A DNA stretch of 64,000 bases. Origin: JBBIOU01 sp037443205 (lineage in GTDB: Bacteria > Bacteroidota > Bacteroidia > Flavobacteriales_D > UBA2798). Under the pieces are notes generated by a model, which did not search any database, was not told where the DNA came from, and saw only the letters and a program-made list of their open reading frames with translations. The stretch lies in assembly GCA_037443205.1 (NCBI GenBank), contig JBBIOU010000013.1, positions 19,830-83,829 on the forward strand, given 5' to 3'. The translations under genes and the position numbers were made by a program. This document shows, piece after piece, positions 25,502 to 34,808 of this stretch; position 1 is the first letter of the stretch, and each line of letters begins with the position of its first letter.

Positions 25502-27330
25502 CCAATCATCATATCTGCAGTAGGATATTTATAATTTTTGCTGATTGCCCGTGTTCCAACGATGTAGGCTACTGCCAATGCACCAACTTTACCTATGTAC
25601 ATAGAGAGTATGATAATAATTTTTCCGGCTTCGCTTAACTCGCTGGTTATACCCATTGATAAACCAACTGTAGCAAATGCTGATACTTGTTCAAATATTA
25701 TATGCATAACGCTACGGTTTGCAGATTGCATGATATCAGTTTCGGTAATTGTAAGTAAAAATATGGCTATCAAATTCCAGCTGATAAAAAATAGCAATAT
25801 AGTAAAGGCTTTCAGAATGGTTTCCTGAGAAATGGTTCGCTTAAATAATTCTACATTTTTGCGGTCTTTTATAGTGGCAAGTGTAGCCGAAAATAAAACG
25901 GCAAAGGTGGATGTTTTGATTCCTCCACCGGTTGAATTGCTTGATGCTCCAATAAACATTAAAAATAAAAACATAATTAAAACCGGTATGCTTAACGAAC
26001 TTACATCAACTGTATTAAAACCGGCTGTACGTGTTGTTACCGATTGAAATAAAGCAGTTACTAAGGCTTCGCCCAAATTTTTTTCCGATAATGTGTTATC
26101 ATATTCTAAAATAAAAAATAAAATTGTGCCGGCAATTACCAGTATAATCGAGATATATAAAGCTATTTTACTGTTAAAGCTAATGGTTTTCCAAGGCATA
26201 CGCATTCTTTCGCGCAAATTTTTAAACGAAAAAATATCAAACAATGCTGCAAAACCAAGCGATCCGAAAAATATTAATACAATAATAACTACATGTACAA
26301 AATAATTGTATCGTATATATTCGTTATACATTCCATCGGTAAAAATAGAAAACCCGGCATTGTTGAACGCAGAAACGGCATGAAAAAATGAAGCAAATAT
26401 TTTTTCTCCGTTGTTATCAAACAGAGGGTTATCGCTTTCTAAAAACATATACATGGCTAGAGTGCCTGTTGCCTCAAACACAATGCTCCACCATAAAATT
26501 TTTCTCAGCATTTTTGTAGCACTTTCTATAGTTCCCTTGCGGGCATAGTCGTCCATAAATGAATGGTATTTTACACCTACACCCATTTTAGACATGATGA
26601 TAATAAAAGAAATAAAAGCAACAATGTTTAATCCTCCTAATTTTATGAGTAATAAAATAACTACTTGTCCTTTAACGGTAAAAAACGTTGCGGTATCTAC
26701 TACTGTAAGTCCGGTTACACAGGTAGCGCTGGTTGCGGTAAATAACGCATCAACAAAATTCATGGTTCCGCTTACAGTCATTTCGGGCATCATGAGTAGC
26801 ATGGTACCAAAAGAAATGATGATAAAGAATGAAAACATAAACAATGATGCGGGATGTAATTTAAATAATGGTTTTGTAATACTTTGCGCCCGGCTTATTT
26901 CAATGATTAAAACGATAAAAAAGTAAAATTGTATAAATAAAGTAGTAAAATCGGTAAAATAAATGATGCCTATTTTTTTGAAGAGTGTTTCGAACAAGAG
27001 CGCTCCAAACAGATTGTAGCTGATACCTTCTATAACCAGAAATAACATCATGATGGCTTCAAACCAATTCTGTTTTAGAAATTTTCGCGGTTCAAAATCA
27101 TATAAGAATCTAAGCAAAAAATAAAAGATATAAAATATAAAACTACCTTTTATAATACCCAAACAGGTTTCCTTAGAGTTTTCATCTTGCGGGTATCCGT
27201 AGTAATATAGAATGGTAATTATAGCAATAAATGTTACCAGTATATTGAATACTCTAAATGTTTGCAGAGCACGTTTTTTACTGTCGTATAAAAACAAGTT
27301 TACTTTTTCACGTATTCTTTGCAGTAACAT
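25498..27330 (-). CDS. trkH: TrkH-type potassium uptake channel subunit
   Basis: A 610-residue integral membrane protein of the Trk/Ktr superfamily. It has an N-terminal extension with four extra helices, then four M1-P-M2 repeats with selectivity-filter regions such as TATSATCVTGLTVVDT, HAVSAFNNAGFSIFTDG, SVTTRTAGFNTVD and SAFATVGLSMGIT. It moves K+ (or Na+) inward and normally pairs with a cytoplasmic TrkA/KtrA RCK subunit; none is encoded nearby. It is followed by DUF2279 and preceded, 2 bases away, by the heptose kinase gene. Confidence 0.92.
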   Translation of the reverse strand: MLLQRIREKVNLFLYDSKKRALQTFRVFNILVTFIAIITILYYYGYPQDENSKETCLGIIKGSFIFYIFYFLLRFLYDFEPRKFLKQNWFEAIMMLFLVIEGISYNLFGALLFETLFKKIGIIYFTDFTTLFIQFYFFIVLIIEISRAQSITKPLFKLHPASLFMFSFFIIISFGTMLLMMPEMTVSGTMNFVDALFTATSATCVTGLTVVDTATFFTVKGQVVILLLIKLGGLNIVAFISFIIIMSKMGVGVKYHSFMDDYARKGTIESATKMLRKILWWSIVFEATGTLAMYMFLESDNPLFDNNGEKIFASFFHAVSAFNNAGFSIFTDGMYNEYIRYNYFVHVVIIVLIFFGSLGFAALFDIFSFKNLRERMRMPWKTISFNSKIALYISIILVIAGTILFFILEYDNTLSEKNLGEALVTALFQSVTTRTAGFNTVDVSSLSIPVLIMFLFLMFIGASSNSTGGGIKTSTFAVLFSATLATIKDRKNVELFKRTISQETILKAFTILLFFISWNLIAIFLLTITETDIMQSANRSVMHIIFEQVSAFATVGLSMGITSELSEAGKIIIILSMYIGKVGALAVAYIVGTRAISKNYKYPTADMMIG

Positions 27331-27332
27331 GT

Positions 27333-28328
27333 TTATTTAATTAAACGAATTGCTTCGTCAAATAACTGTTGTTTATCTATGGGTACTACGCCTACTTTTT
27401 CGCAAACCAAACCGCCTGCAATATTGGCTAACTGCGCCATGAATGCATGGGGAGTATCGGTGGCAATGCACAATGCCGCAACCGAAATTACCGTATCTCC
27501 GGCACCCGAAACATCGGCAATATTTCTTAGGTGCGCAGGGTATATTTCGTTTGTATGTTTGCTATTGATATATATTCCTTTTTCGCTCAAGGTTATCAGC
27601 GATATTTTGTGATTTATTAAAGATTTCAGTTTGTTGTGTAGGGTGTTAATTTCGTTCAGAGTAATTTGTTCCGGTTCGCACTTCAGTCCTTCTTTCAGTT
27701 CTTTTAAATTAGGTTTAAATAATGTAACATTTTTATATGCAAGAAAATTTTTCTTTTTAGGGTCAACGCATACAGGGATGTTATTTTGGTTACATTCAGT
27801 TATAATGGCTGTTATTACGCGTTCGGTTAAAACACCTTTATTGTAATCTTCAAATATCAGTACATCGGGTTGATGATTTTTGATGATAGAACTAACATGA
27901 GCAATAAATTTTATTTCGTCTTCATGGTTTATATCGCTGATTTCTTCTTCATCCACCCGAACTATTTGCTGATTCTGAGCAATCACTCTGGTTTTTACGG
28001 TGGTTTTTCTGCTGCTTGATTGAAGTGTTCCTTCTGTACTCATGCCCTTATTTTGCAGCAATACTTTATAGGTATTTGCGGCCTCGTCATTTCCTATGAC
28101 GGTGCAGATAATTGGCTTTGCACCTAAGGCTTGAATATTTAATGCAACATTTGCCGCTCCGCCTAACCTGTTTTCTTTTTCTTTAACATGAATTACCGGA
28201 ACCGGTGCTTCCGGAGAAATTCTTTCGGCTTTACCAATCATGTAGGCGTCAATCATCACATCGCCTACGATTAATACGGTAAGCGCATTAAATTTTTCAA
28301 AACTGGTGTTAATTAGTTCTTGTTGCAC
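27333..28328 (-). CDS. rfaE1: RfaE1-type heptose-7-phosphate kinase (PfkB family)
   Basis: A 331-residue PfkB/ribokinase-fold kinase. N-terminal signature GDVMIDAYMIGKAERISPEAPVPV, sugar-binding GGAANVALNIQALGA and ATP/anion-hole motif DVSGAGDTVISVAAL. The first motif is specific for D-glycero-D-manno-heptose 7-phosphate kinase (RfaE domain I) of lipopolysaccharide-core heptose synthesis. It lacks the adenylyltransferase domain of the bifunctional HldE. The start is GTG at 28328, immediately after the TGA of the aminotransferase gene, so translation is coupled. Confidence 0.88.
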   Translation of the reverse strand: MQQELINTSFEKFNALTVLIVGDVMIDAYMIGKAERISPEAPVPVIHVKEKENRLGGAANVALNIQALGAKPIICTVIGNDEAANTYKVLLQNKGMSTEGTLQSSSRKTTVKTRVIAQNQQIVRVDEEEISDINHEDEIKFIAHVSSIIKNHQPDVLIFEDYNKGVLTERVITAIITECNQNNIPVCVDPKKKNFLAYKNVTLFKPNLKELKEGLKCEPEQITLNEINTLHNKLKSLINHKISLITLSEKGIYINSKHTNEIYPAHLRNIADVSGAGDTVISVAALCIATDTPHAFMAQLANIAGGLVCEKVGVVPIDKQQLFDEAIRLIK

Positions 28329-29522
28329 TCAGGTAAGTTTTTGCAATGCGTTTTTTATTCTGTCAACGGCTTTTATTATAAGTTCTTCGGATGTTGCGTA
28401 AGATAAACGTATGCAATTGTTATCTCCGAATGCCTCACCGGTTACCACAGCTACCAACGATTCGGTAAGTAAATACATACTCAGGTCTTCGGCCGTATTA
28501 ATTGTTTTACCGTTATACGATTTTCCAAAATATGAGTTTATTTCGGGAAACACATAAAATGCACCTTCGGGTACATTGCACTTAACACCGGGAATTTCTT
28601 TTAAAAGCGTAACAATTAAATCTCTTCTTTTTTGAAATGCCTGGCGCATGGGTGTTGTGATTTCAGGATTTGCCAGTATGGCTGCTTTGGCTGCCTTTTG
28701 CGCGATAGAGCAGGTGCCTGATGTAAATTGCCCCTGGGTTTTTGTGCATGCCTCTGCTATTTCTTTGGAAGCACCCATATATCCTATTCTCCACCCTGTC
28801 ATGGCAAAGCCTTTTGAAACACCATTTACTGTTATAACGCGGTTGTATATTTTAGGATGGCGCGCTATACTGTAATGTTTTCCGGTAAAATTAATGTATT
28901 CATATATTTCGTCTGATAAAACCATTAATTGGTGATGTGCAGCAACAACCTCTGCCAATGCGTTTAGTTCATCTTCGCTGTAAACCGAGCCGGTTGGATT
29001 GCAGGGTGAACTAAACATAATTAATTTACTTTTTGAACTTATGCTTTGGCTGAGTTGCTGCGGTGTTATTTTAAAATTATTTTCAAGATTTGTTTTAATA
29101 AATTTGCAGCTACCCCCTGCTAATTCTACTATTTGCTGATACGACACCCAAAAAGGTGTGGGTATGATAACTTCGTCACCGGGATTTATCAAACTTAATA
29201 CTACATTGGCAATACTTTGTTTAGCTCCCGTAGATACTACTATTTGGTCGGGGGTATAATGCAGATTATTATCGCGTTTAAACTTTTGCGAGATGGCTTC
29301 GCGTAAATCTAAATATCCGTTTACGGGGGTGTATTTGGTGTAATTTTCTTTTAAGGCTTCAATAGCAGCTTCTTTAATAAAATCGGGAGTGTTAAAATCG
29401 GGTTCACCTAAACTTAAATTTATAACATCCTTTCCTTGTGCGGTAAGTTCTCTGCTTTTTCTGGCCATGGCCAAGGTGGCAGACTCGTTTAATGTGCGAA
29501 TACGTTCGGAAATAATCTTCAT
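28329..29522 (-). CDS. aspC: Aspartate aminotransferase (class I pyridoxal phosphate enzyme)
   Basis: A 397-residue fold-type I aminotransferase. Key blocks are NLSLGEPDFNTPDFI, STGAKQSIANVV, SSPCNPTGSVYSEDEL, LSDEIYEYINF, the PLP-lysine motif VNGVSKGFAMTGWRIGYMG and the C-terminal Arg in CIRLSYATSEE. These match subgroup I-gamma aspartate/prephenate aminotransferases; exact substrate range is not determinable. It is the first gene of a run toward rfaE1, trkH and DUF2279. Confidence 0.9.
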   Translation of the reverse strand: MKIISERIRTLNESATLAMARKSRELTAQGKDVINLSLGEPDFNTPDFIKEAAIEALKENYTKYTPVNGYLDLREAISQKFKRDNNLHYTPDQIVVSTGAKQSIANVVLSLINPGDEVIIPTPFWVSYQQIVELAGGSCKFIKTNLENNFKITPQQLSQSISSKSKLIMFSSPCNPTGSVYSEDELNALAEVVAAHHQLMVLSDEIYEYINFTGKHYSIARHPKIYNRVITVNGVSKGFAMTGWRIGYMGASKEIAEACTKTQGQFTSGTCSIAQKAAKAAILANPEITTPMRQAFQKRRDLIVTLLKEIPGVKCNVPEGAFYVFPEINSYFGKSYNGKTINTAEDLSMYLLTESLVAVVTGEAFGDNNCIRLSYATSEELIIKAVDRIKNALQKLT

Positions 29523-29538
29523 AAAAATTAATTCACTA

Positions 29539-29546
29539 CAAACCTA
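29539..29546 (-). promoter_or_regulatory. Promoter -7 element for the aspC-rfaE1-trkH run (TAGGTTTG)
   Basis: A perfect TAnnTTTG on the minus strand, 16-23 bases upstream of the aspC start. A -33 element at the usual distance is not evident. Confidence 0.55.
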
Positions 29547-29646
29547 CATAAATTTTAATAATTTACTGTTTTCCTGGTTTAATTTATGCCAAAATTATCA
29601 TTAGCCATGCATGGTGTGGAAGCATTGATGCAAAAGAATTGGTATT

Positions 29647-29905
29647 TAACCCAAATTACACATTAAAAAATACGTAATAGATAATCCTTTCAATAAATCG
29701 GAAGAAAACAATCACTCAATCGGGGGTTAATTTACTATTTATAACAAGCTTTTCGTTTATGAGAATTAGAGTTGACATACTCTGCCCCATAGGGGGAGAT
29801 GAAGAGGCTATTATCAAAGGCAATAATTCGGCTTATAGTTCACCTTCTATTGATTAATTTAGGTTTAATGTAAACCCCAAAAAACAGTTAATGTAATTTC
29901 CGGAG
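29647..29905 (+). repeat. Intergenic repeat, element R2
   Basis: The 482-base spacer 29523-30004 has no gene. Its centre aligns with R1 (2880-3033) in two blocks separated by about 90 extra bases here: 29665-29727 and 29820-29905. The blocks share CAATAAATCGGAAG-type and CTATTGATTAATTT sequences. It begins with the family motif TTTAACCCAAATTACACATT. Confidence 0.7.
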
Positions 29906-29929
29906 TTTTTAATGTTTTTGAAAATCAAA

Positions 29930-29968
29930 AAATCTTCAGTCGCACCCTGTATATTACAGGGTGCGACT
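29930..29968 (-). terminator. Terminator of the SprB-repeat gene
   Basis: A perfect 14-bp stem AGTCGCACCCTGTA (29938-29951) pairing with 29955-29968, with a 3-base loop. On the minus strand it is followed, after GAAGA, by six T residues. It lies 37 bases past the stop at 30005. Confidence 0.85.
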
Positions 29969-30004
29969 AAAGTTAAAGGAGTAGAATGGTTTGTGCTTAT
30001 GGGT

Positions 30005-33000
30005 TTATTTTACTATACTCACATGTCCTTCGTAATAATGCCACCTGCCCGAAACACTATCTTTTACTTTTATTTTGTAAACATATACATCAATTTTCGG
30101 TTCGTTATTGTTTTTATGTGTTCCGTCCCAGGAGTTATTGATATTGTTTGAAGTAAATATATTTTCTCCCCATCGGTTATAAATATACATTTCAAATAAT
30201 TCTATGTTTTCGCCTTTGGCAAAAAATGTATCGTTTATACCATCACCATCCGGGCTGAAAGCATTGGGGATATATAAGGTAAATTCGGGGTTTACATAAA
30301 TATTCAGTGTTAATGTATCAGGACAGTTGTGTATGTTGTTAGCGATTAATGTTACCGGATACGTTCCTACATCTGAATAGGTATGTTGCGGGTCGGATAA
30401 AGTAGAGGTATTACCATCACCAAAATTCCAGTTAAAGATGTTTGCCTGCTGCGAGTAATTCATAAATTTCACCTCAGGCTTGAATATAGAAAGTGAAGTA
30501 TTATCCGGTAAAAAATTAGCTACCGATTGAGGCCTGATAATTACATTTACGTTAGTGGCATCAGCGCCAACACATCCTGCGGGACTGGTTACAACGAGTG
30601 TTACATGATAAGTTCCTGTTTGGGTGTAGCTATGTTGTGCAACTTCGTTGGCAGAGGCATACCCGTCACCAAAGTTCCATTGATAGGTTGAACCCGGAAT
30701 ATTTGCCTGATTGTTAGAAAGGGTTATGTTGGCATTACCACATTCGTTCAATGATTGCGGACTAAGTTCTACCTGCGGTAGCGGATTTACGGTAACATAA
30801 GCAGATTCTATCCGCGTATTATTACAAGCATCGGTAAGAGTTGCCGTGTACCATCCTGATTGCGTTGGGCTGTCGGTGTGCGGGCCGTTACCGTTGGGTA
30901 AATTATTGTTCCAGGTTATGGTGTAGTTGCCAATATTATTAGAAACACTTGCACTGATATTTACACTTTGTCCCAGGCAAATACTTTCGGGCATTGCAGT
31001 TACATAAAACGTGTATAGATTTATATCGTTTACCGTAACGGTTACAGTTTGTTGTGGCGACATACAACCATTTGAATCGGTTGCCGTAACTATGTAGGTA
31101 GTTGTTTGCATGGGTGTAACAGTAACTGTTTGACCCGTGCCCGCTCCGTTATTCCAGGTATAGGAGTAATTACCGGTGCCACCACTTGCCGTTGCGCTAA
31201 GGTTTGTAGAAAGTCCGGGACATATAGTTGTACTTCCGCTTGCAGTTAGTTGCATGGGTAATGGTTCAGTAATTTGCACGTTAACTAATGTATTACACAA
31301 ATTTGCATCAGTAATTGTAGCAGAATAATTTCCTGCACTTAAATTAGTAACCTGATTGCCAAATTGAACAGGAGTTGTATTCCAACTGATGTTATAAGGA
31401 GCTACCCCGCCATTTACCACAATATTTGCATTGCCGTCATTTGCACCAAAACAAGTAATTTGATTAACAGAGGCTATATTGGCAATTAATTGTGGAGGTT
31501 GATTAATTGTATAAGTTTGATTTTGCATACAGCCATTGGCATCCGTTAATGTAACCGTGTAATTACCCGCTGTTAAATTGTTTATAAACGAAGCATTGCT
31601 GTTGTTGCTCCAACTGTATGTATAGGGTGCAGTTCCGCCACTCGCTGCAACCTGTATGTAACCATTGTTTCCACCAAAGCAAGTAATATGCTGAAGATTA
31701 TTTGTGTTTAATACCAGAGGTTGCGGCTCTGTAATTTGTATATTTGAAATTATCAGACAAGAATTTGCATCATATACAGTTACCGAATAATTACCCGGTG
31801 GCAGGTTGTTGATGTTTGGACTGTTGGGCGAAGGAGTAATATTCCAAACAAAAGAATAGGGAGGAGTACCACCGCTTACATTAATATTTATGCTACCGTC
31901 ATTTGCACCAAAACAACTTACATGATTTTGATTAAGTGTATAGCTCATGGCTGATGCAGGTTGTGTTACCTGTATAGAACCAATAGAGGTGCATCCGGTG
32001 GCCGTTGTTACCGTAACAGTATAGTTACCCGCACTTAAATTATTAATGGTAGGATTATTTGAGCCGGTGTTCCATAGATAAGTATAAGGTGCATCACCAC
32101 CCTGAGCAACAACACTGGCGCTACCGGTGTTTGTACCGTTGCAGGATACCGGAGTCATAGAAAGTTGCAGATTGGCCGGTGCCGAACCTTGGGGTACAGT
32201 TACGTTTTGCGATAAACTGCAACCATTGGCATCACTTACTGTTACGGTATAATTTCCGGCAGCCAGATTATTTGCGGTTGATTGATTGCTGCCGCTTGAC
32301 CATAGATAGGTATAGGGTGCAGTGCCTCCGCTGACAGTTACTGAAGCACTGCCATTTAAATTATTACACGTTGAAGCAGTAGCGCTGGTATTTAAACTCA
32401 TGCCAATTACATTTATGCAATATGAATATGTTTGTGAGCCGTTTAGCGGACAACTGTTGTCACTTACTGTTGCCGTAAAGCAATAAGTGTTGCCAATGTT
32501 ATTTGCGTTGGGTGTCCAGGTAAATGTAGCAGTAGGTTGTAGACCACCGTTGGTAGTAAAAGTGGCTCCATTTATACCATTGTTCCAGGTTACGGTTAGT
32601 TGCTGATTAACATCGTTATCAGATGAAATAATATTAAAATTTATGGTTGCACCCGCACAGGCAGTTGCGGTAAAATTATTGGTGCCGTTTATACCGCTTA
32701 AGTTAGGCAAGTTATTATTACAATTTATAACTCTTATTTGTATGTCGCGTATTACACTGCCTACCAATATTCCGTTTCGGTATTCGTTAACTCTAACAGC
32801 CATTACTGTTACCTGCAGTTGCTGGGGTGTCATGCAAATGTCTCCGGTATTTGTATTAAAAGTTACAGCCGGATTGCTGTTGAGTGGTTGATTTGAAGAG
32901 TATGGGTTTAAGTAAGTAACCGGTGTATTGGCATTGTGTAAAGGAGTAATTAATTGATAAGTTAAAACGTCACCATCGGGCTCAACGGCACCGTGATTGA

Positions 33001-33556
33001 AACAGTATTGCTGACCAACACAAATGTATGGTACGGGTAAATTTGTAAACTGAGGAGAGTTATTACAAGGTGCATCTAAATTATTCAATAATGCTTCAAT
33101 ATAAATATTTTGTCCTCCGGGGTTGTTGATGGTAGTAATTGCATTATTTCGGCAACAGAGCGAGAAACTAAATTTCCAGTCAACACATTGCATGGGCAGG
33201 GTAACGTTGGCCTGAAATATCCATTGCTGAACACCCGGATAATTACCTCCGGCACAGGTAGTTTGTATACCGGGACAAACAGGGGTAACATCTATGCCCG
33301 TACCTTGAATACGATTTAACGTGATGTTGAAATTTTGATTACATGTTTGCGAATTTGCATTTACATTGATAGTTTGAGGAGCGCCTGCACCCGAACAATC
33401 GCGATAAAAGGCTACACGCACTTGATATTGATTGTTTCCTAAACAAGTATAGGTAATATCTCCTCCTTGTGCATGGGTGGCATAACCTTTTTGAGTAACA
33501 ATTATTAATGCAATGATAAATAATAATTGGAGGGGAGTTAGAGTAAAGTTTTTCAT
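30005..33556 (-). CDS. Giant secreted SprB-repeat/PKD protein with gliding-motility-type (type B) CTD
   Basis: 1183 residues with a signal peptide (about 1-26: LLFIIALIIVTQKGYATHAQ). The Cys-rich N-terminal domain begins GGDITYTCLGNNQYQVRV. At least six SprB-type repeats of about 70-75 residues follow (SVSGGTAPYTYLWSSGS then NLAAGNYTVTVSDANGCS pattern). Next come PKD/Ig domains (YQWNFGDGYASANEVAQHSY, FNWNFGDGNTSTLSDPQHTY) and the C-terminal gliding-motility tail NAFSPDGDGINDTFFAKGEN with YNRWGENIF. Type B tails direct export by T9SS and attachment via the PorV/SprF-like partner route. SprB-like proteins act as surface adhesins, including in gliding. No SprF/PorP gene is adjacent. Confidence 0.93.
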   Translation of the reverse strand: MKNFTLTPLQLLFIIALIIVTQKGYATHAQGGDITYTCLGNNQYQVRVAFYRDCSGAGAPQTINVNANSQTCNQNFNITLNRIQGTGIDVTPVCPGIQTTCAGGNYPGVQQWIFQANVTLPMQCVDWKFSFSLCCRNNAITTINNPGGQNIYIEALLNNLDAPCNNSPQFTNLPVPYICVGQQYCFNHGAVEPDGDVLTYQLITPLHNANTPVTYLNPYSSNQPLNSNPAVTFNTNTGDICMTPQQLQVTVMAVRVNEYRNGILVGSVIRDIQIRVINCNNNLPNLSGINGTNNFTATACAGATINFNIISSDNDVNQQLTVTWNNGINGATFTTNGGLQPTATFTWTPNANNIGNTYCFTATVSDNSCPLNGSQTYSYCINVIGMSLNTSATASTCNNLNGSASVTVSGGTAPYTYLWSSGSNQSTANNLAAGNYTVTVSDANGCSLSQNVTVPQGSAPANLQLSMTPVSCNGTNTGSASVVAQGGDAPYTYLWNTGSNNPTINNLSAGNYTVTVTTATGCTSIGSIQVTQPASAMSYTLNQNHVSCFGANDGSININVSGGTPPYSFVWNITPSPNSPNINNLPPGNYSVTVYDANSCLIISNIQITEPQPLVLNTNNLQHITCFGGNNGYIQVAASGGTAPYTYSWSNNSNASFINNLTAGNYTVTLTDANGCMQNQTYTINQPPQLIANIASVNQITCFGANDGNANIVVNGGVAPYNISWNTTPVQFGNQVTNLSAGNYSATITDANLCNTLVNVQITEPLPMQLTASGSTTICPGLSTNLSATASGGTGNYSYTWNNGAGTGQTVTVTPMQTTTYIVTATDSNGCMSPQQTVTVTVNDINLYTFYVTAMPESICLGQSVNISASVSNNIGNYTITWNNNLPNGNGPHTDSPTQSGWYTATLTDACNNTRIESAYVTVNPLPQVELSPQSLNECGNANITLSNNQANIPGSTYQWNFGDGYASANEVAQHSYTQTGTYHVTLVVTSPAGCVGADATNVNVIIRPQSVANFLPDNTSLSIFKPEVKFMNYSQQANIFNWNFGDGNTSTLSDPQHTYSDVGTYPVTLIANNIHNCPDTLTLNIYVNPEFTLYIPNAFSPDGDGINDTFFAKGENIELFEMYIYNRWGENIFTSNNINNSWDGTHKNNNEPKIDVYVYKIKVKDSVSGRWHYYEGHVSIVK

Positions 33557-33783
33557 GGCTTACCTCGCTTTCTTGATTTGTTGTTTATGTAAAGAACATT
33601 ATTTGAATTATTTTACGACAGGCTATCTGCAGCGGTTCTTTACAAATGGATTAAATCAAATTTTATAAAATCATTATCCGCACTTTAGTAGGCGCGCAGA
33701 ATAAAATTTTGCGATAAAACTATTTTACTAAATAATATTTTTATGTTTTGCCGAATAAATAAGCGATTTATAACATAGATTAG

Positions 33784-33791
33784 TATTTTTG
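33784..33791 (+). promoter_or_regulatory. Promoter -7 element overlapping the metX start (TATTTTTG)
   Basis: A perfect TAnnTTTG that ends 3 bases before the likely GTG start of metX. If used, transcription would begin at or within a base or two of the start codon, implying a leaderless mRNA. Confidence 0.45.
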
Positions 33792-33794
33792 GAT

Positions 33795-34808
33795 GTGAAA
33801 CAGCAGTTTATTTACAATAAAAAATTTTATTTAGAATGTGGTGCGGTGTTACCGTATTTAGAAATAACTTATTATACATATGGTAAGTTAAACCCACAAA
33901 AAAATAATGTAGTTTGGATTTTTCATGCACTTACGGCTAATGCCGATGCTGCCGACTGGTGGAGCGGATTAGTAGGACCTGATAAGTATTTTAATCCTGA
34001 TAAGTATTTTATTGTTTGCGCAAATATTTTAGGTTCGTGTTACGGTACAACCGGTCCTTTGAGTAATATCAATCAAACTGAAAAATATTATTTTAATTTT
34101 CCGGATGTTACCATCAGAGATATGGTAAATGCACACAAATTATTAAAATCATATTTAGGGGTTGATAAAATTTTATTTGGGGCCGGAGGCTCCATGGGCG
34201 CTTATCAACTTATGGAGTGGATGATAGATGAGCCTCAACTATTTAATAATGCTTTATTATTAGCCACATCAGCCCAAGAGTCGGCATGGGGCAGAGCTAT
34301 ACATACCGCTCAGCGCATGGCTTTAGAAGCAGATTGCACATTTAAACAAATGAGCGATGATGCAGGCAAGCAAGGATTAAAAGCTGCCCGTGCTATAGGT
34401 ATGCTAACTTATCGTAATTACGATTTGTTTAAACAACAGCAAACTGATGAAGATAACAATTTGAAAAAAATATACAGAGCTGAAAGTTACATACGATATC
34501 AAGGCGAAAAATTAGCTGCAAGATTTAATGCACATAGCTATTATGTTCTTAGCCGTGCTATGGATAGCCATGATATTTTTAGAGGAAGAAGCGACTTAAA
34601 CAAAATATTAAAATTAATCCAAACAAAAAATCTTGTAATAGGCATCAGCAGCGATATGCTTTGCCCGGTTCAGGAGCAAAAATATTTATGTAGGTTATTT
34701 CCAAACTCAACCTATATAGAAATAGATTCGCCTTACGGGCATGATGGCTTTTTGATTGAGCACGAAAAAATACAAAATGCTTTACAAAAAGTATTTACGA
34801 ATGTTTAG
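33795..34808 (+). CDS. metX: Homoserine O-acetyltransferase
   Basis: A 337-residue alpha/beta hydrolase transferring acetyl from acetyl-CoA to homoserine, the committed step to methionine. The nucleophile elbow is GAGGSMGAYQLMEW (Ser about 133) and the family block is VVWIFHALTANADAADWW. SSDMLCPVQEQ supplies the Asp region and YGHDGFLIEHE the catalytic His. No ATG start exists in frame: GTG 33795 gives an N-terminus MKQQFIYNKKF like homologues, TTG 33789 is the alternative. Its last 4 bases overlap the end of convergent pckA. Confidence 0.93.
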   Translation: MKQQFIYNKKFYLECGAVLPYLEITYYTYGKLNPQKNNVVWIFHALTANADAADWWSGLVGPDKYFNPDKYFIVCANILGSCYGTTGPLSNINQTEKYYFNFPDVTIRDMVNAHKLLKSYLGVDKILFGAGGSMGAYQLMEWMIDEPQLFNNALLLATSAQESAWGRAIHTAQRMALEADCTFKQMSDDAGKQGLKAARAIGMLTYRNYDLFKQQQTDEDNNLKKIYRAESYIRYQGEKLAARFNAHSYYVLSRAMDSHDIFRGRSDLNKILKLIQTKNLVIGISSDMLCPVQEQKYLCRLFPNSTYIEIDSPYGHDGFLIEHEKIQNALQKVFTNV

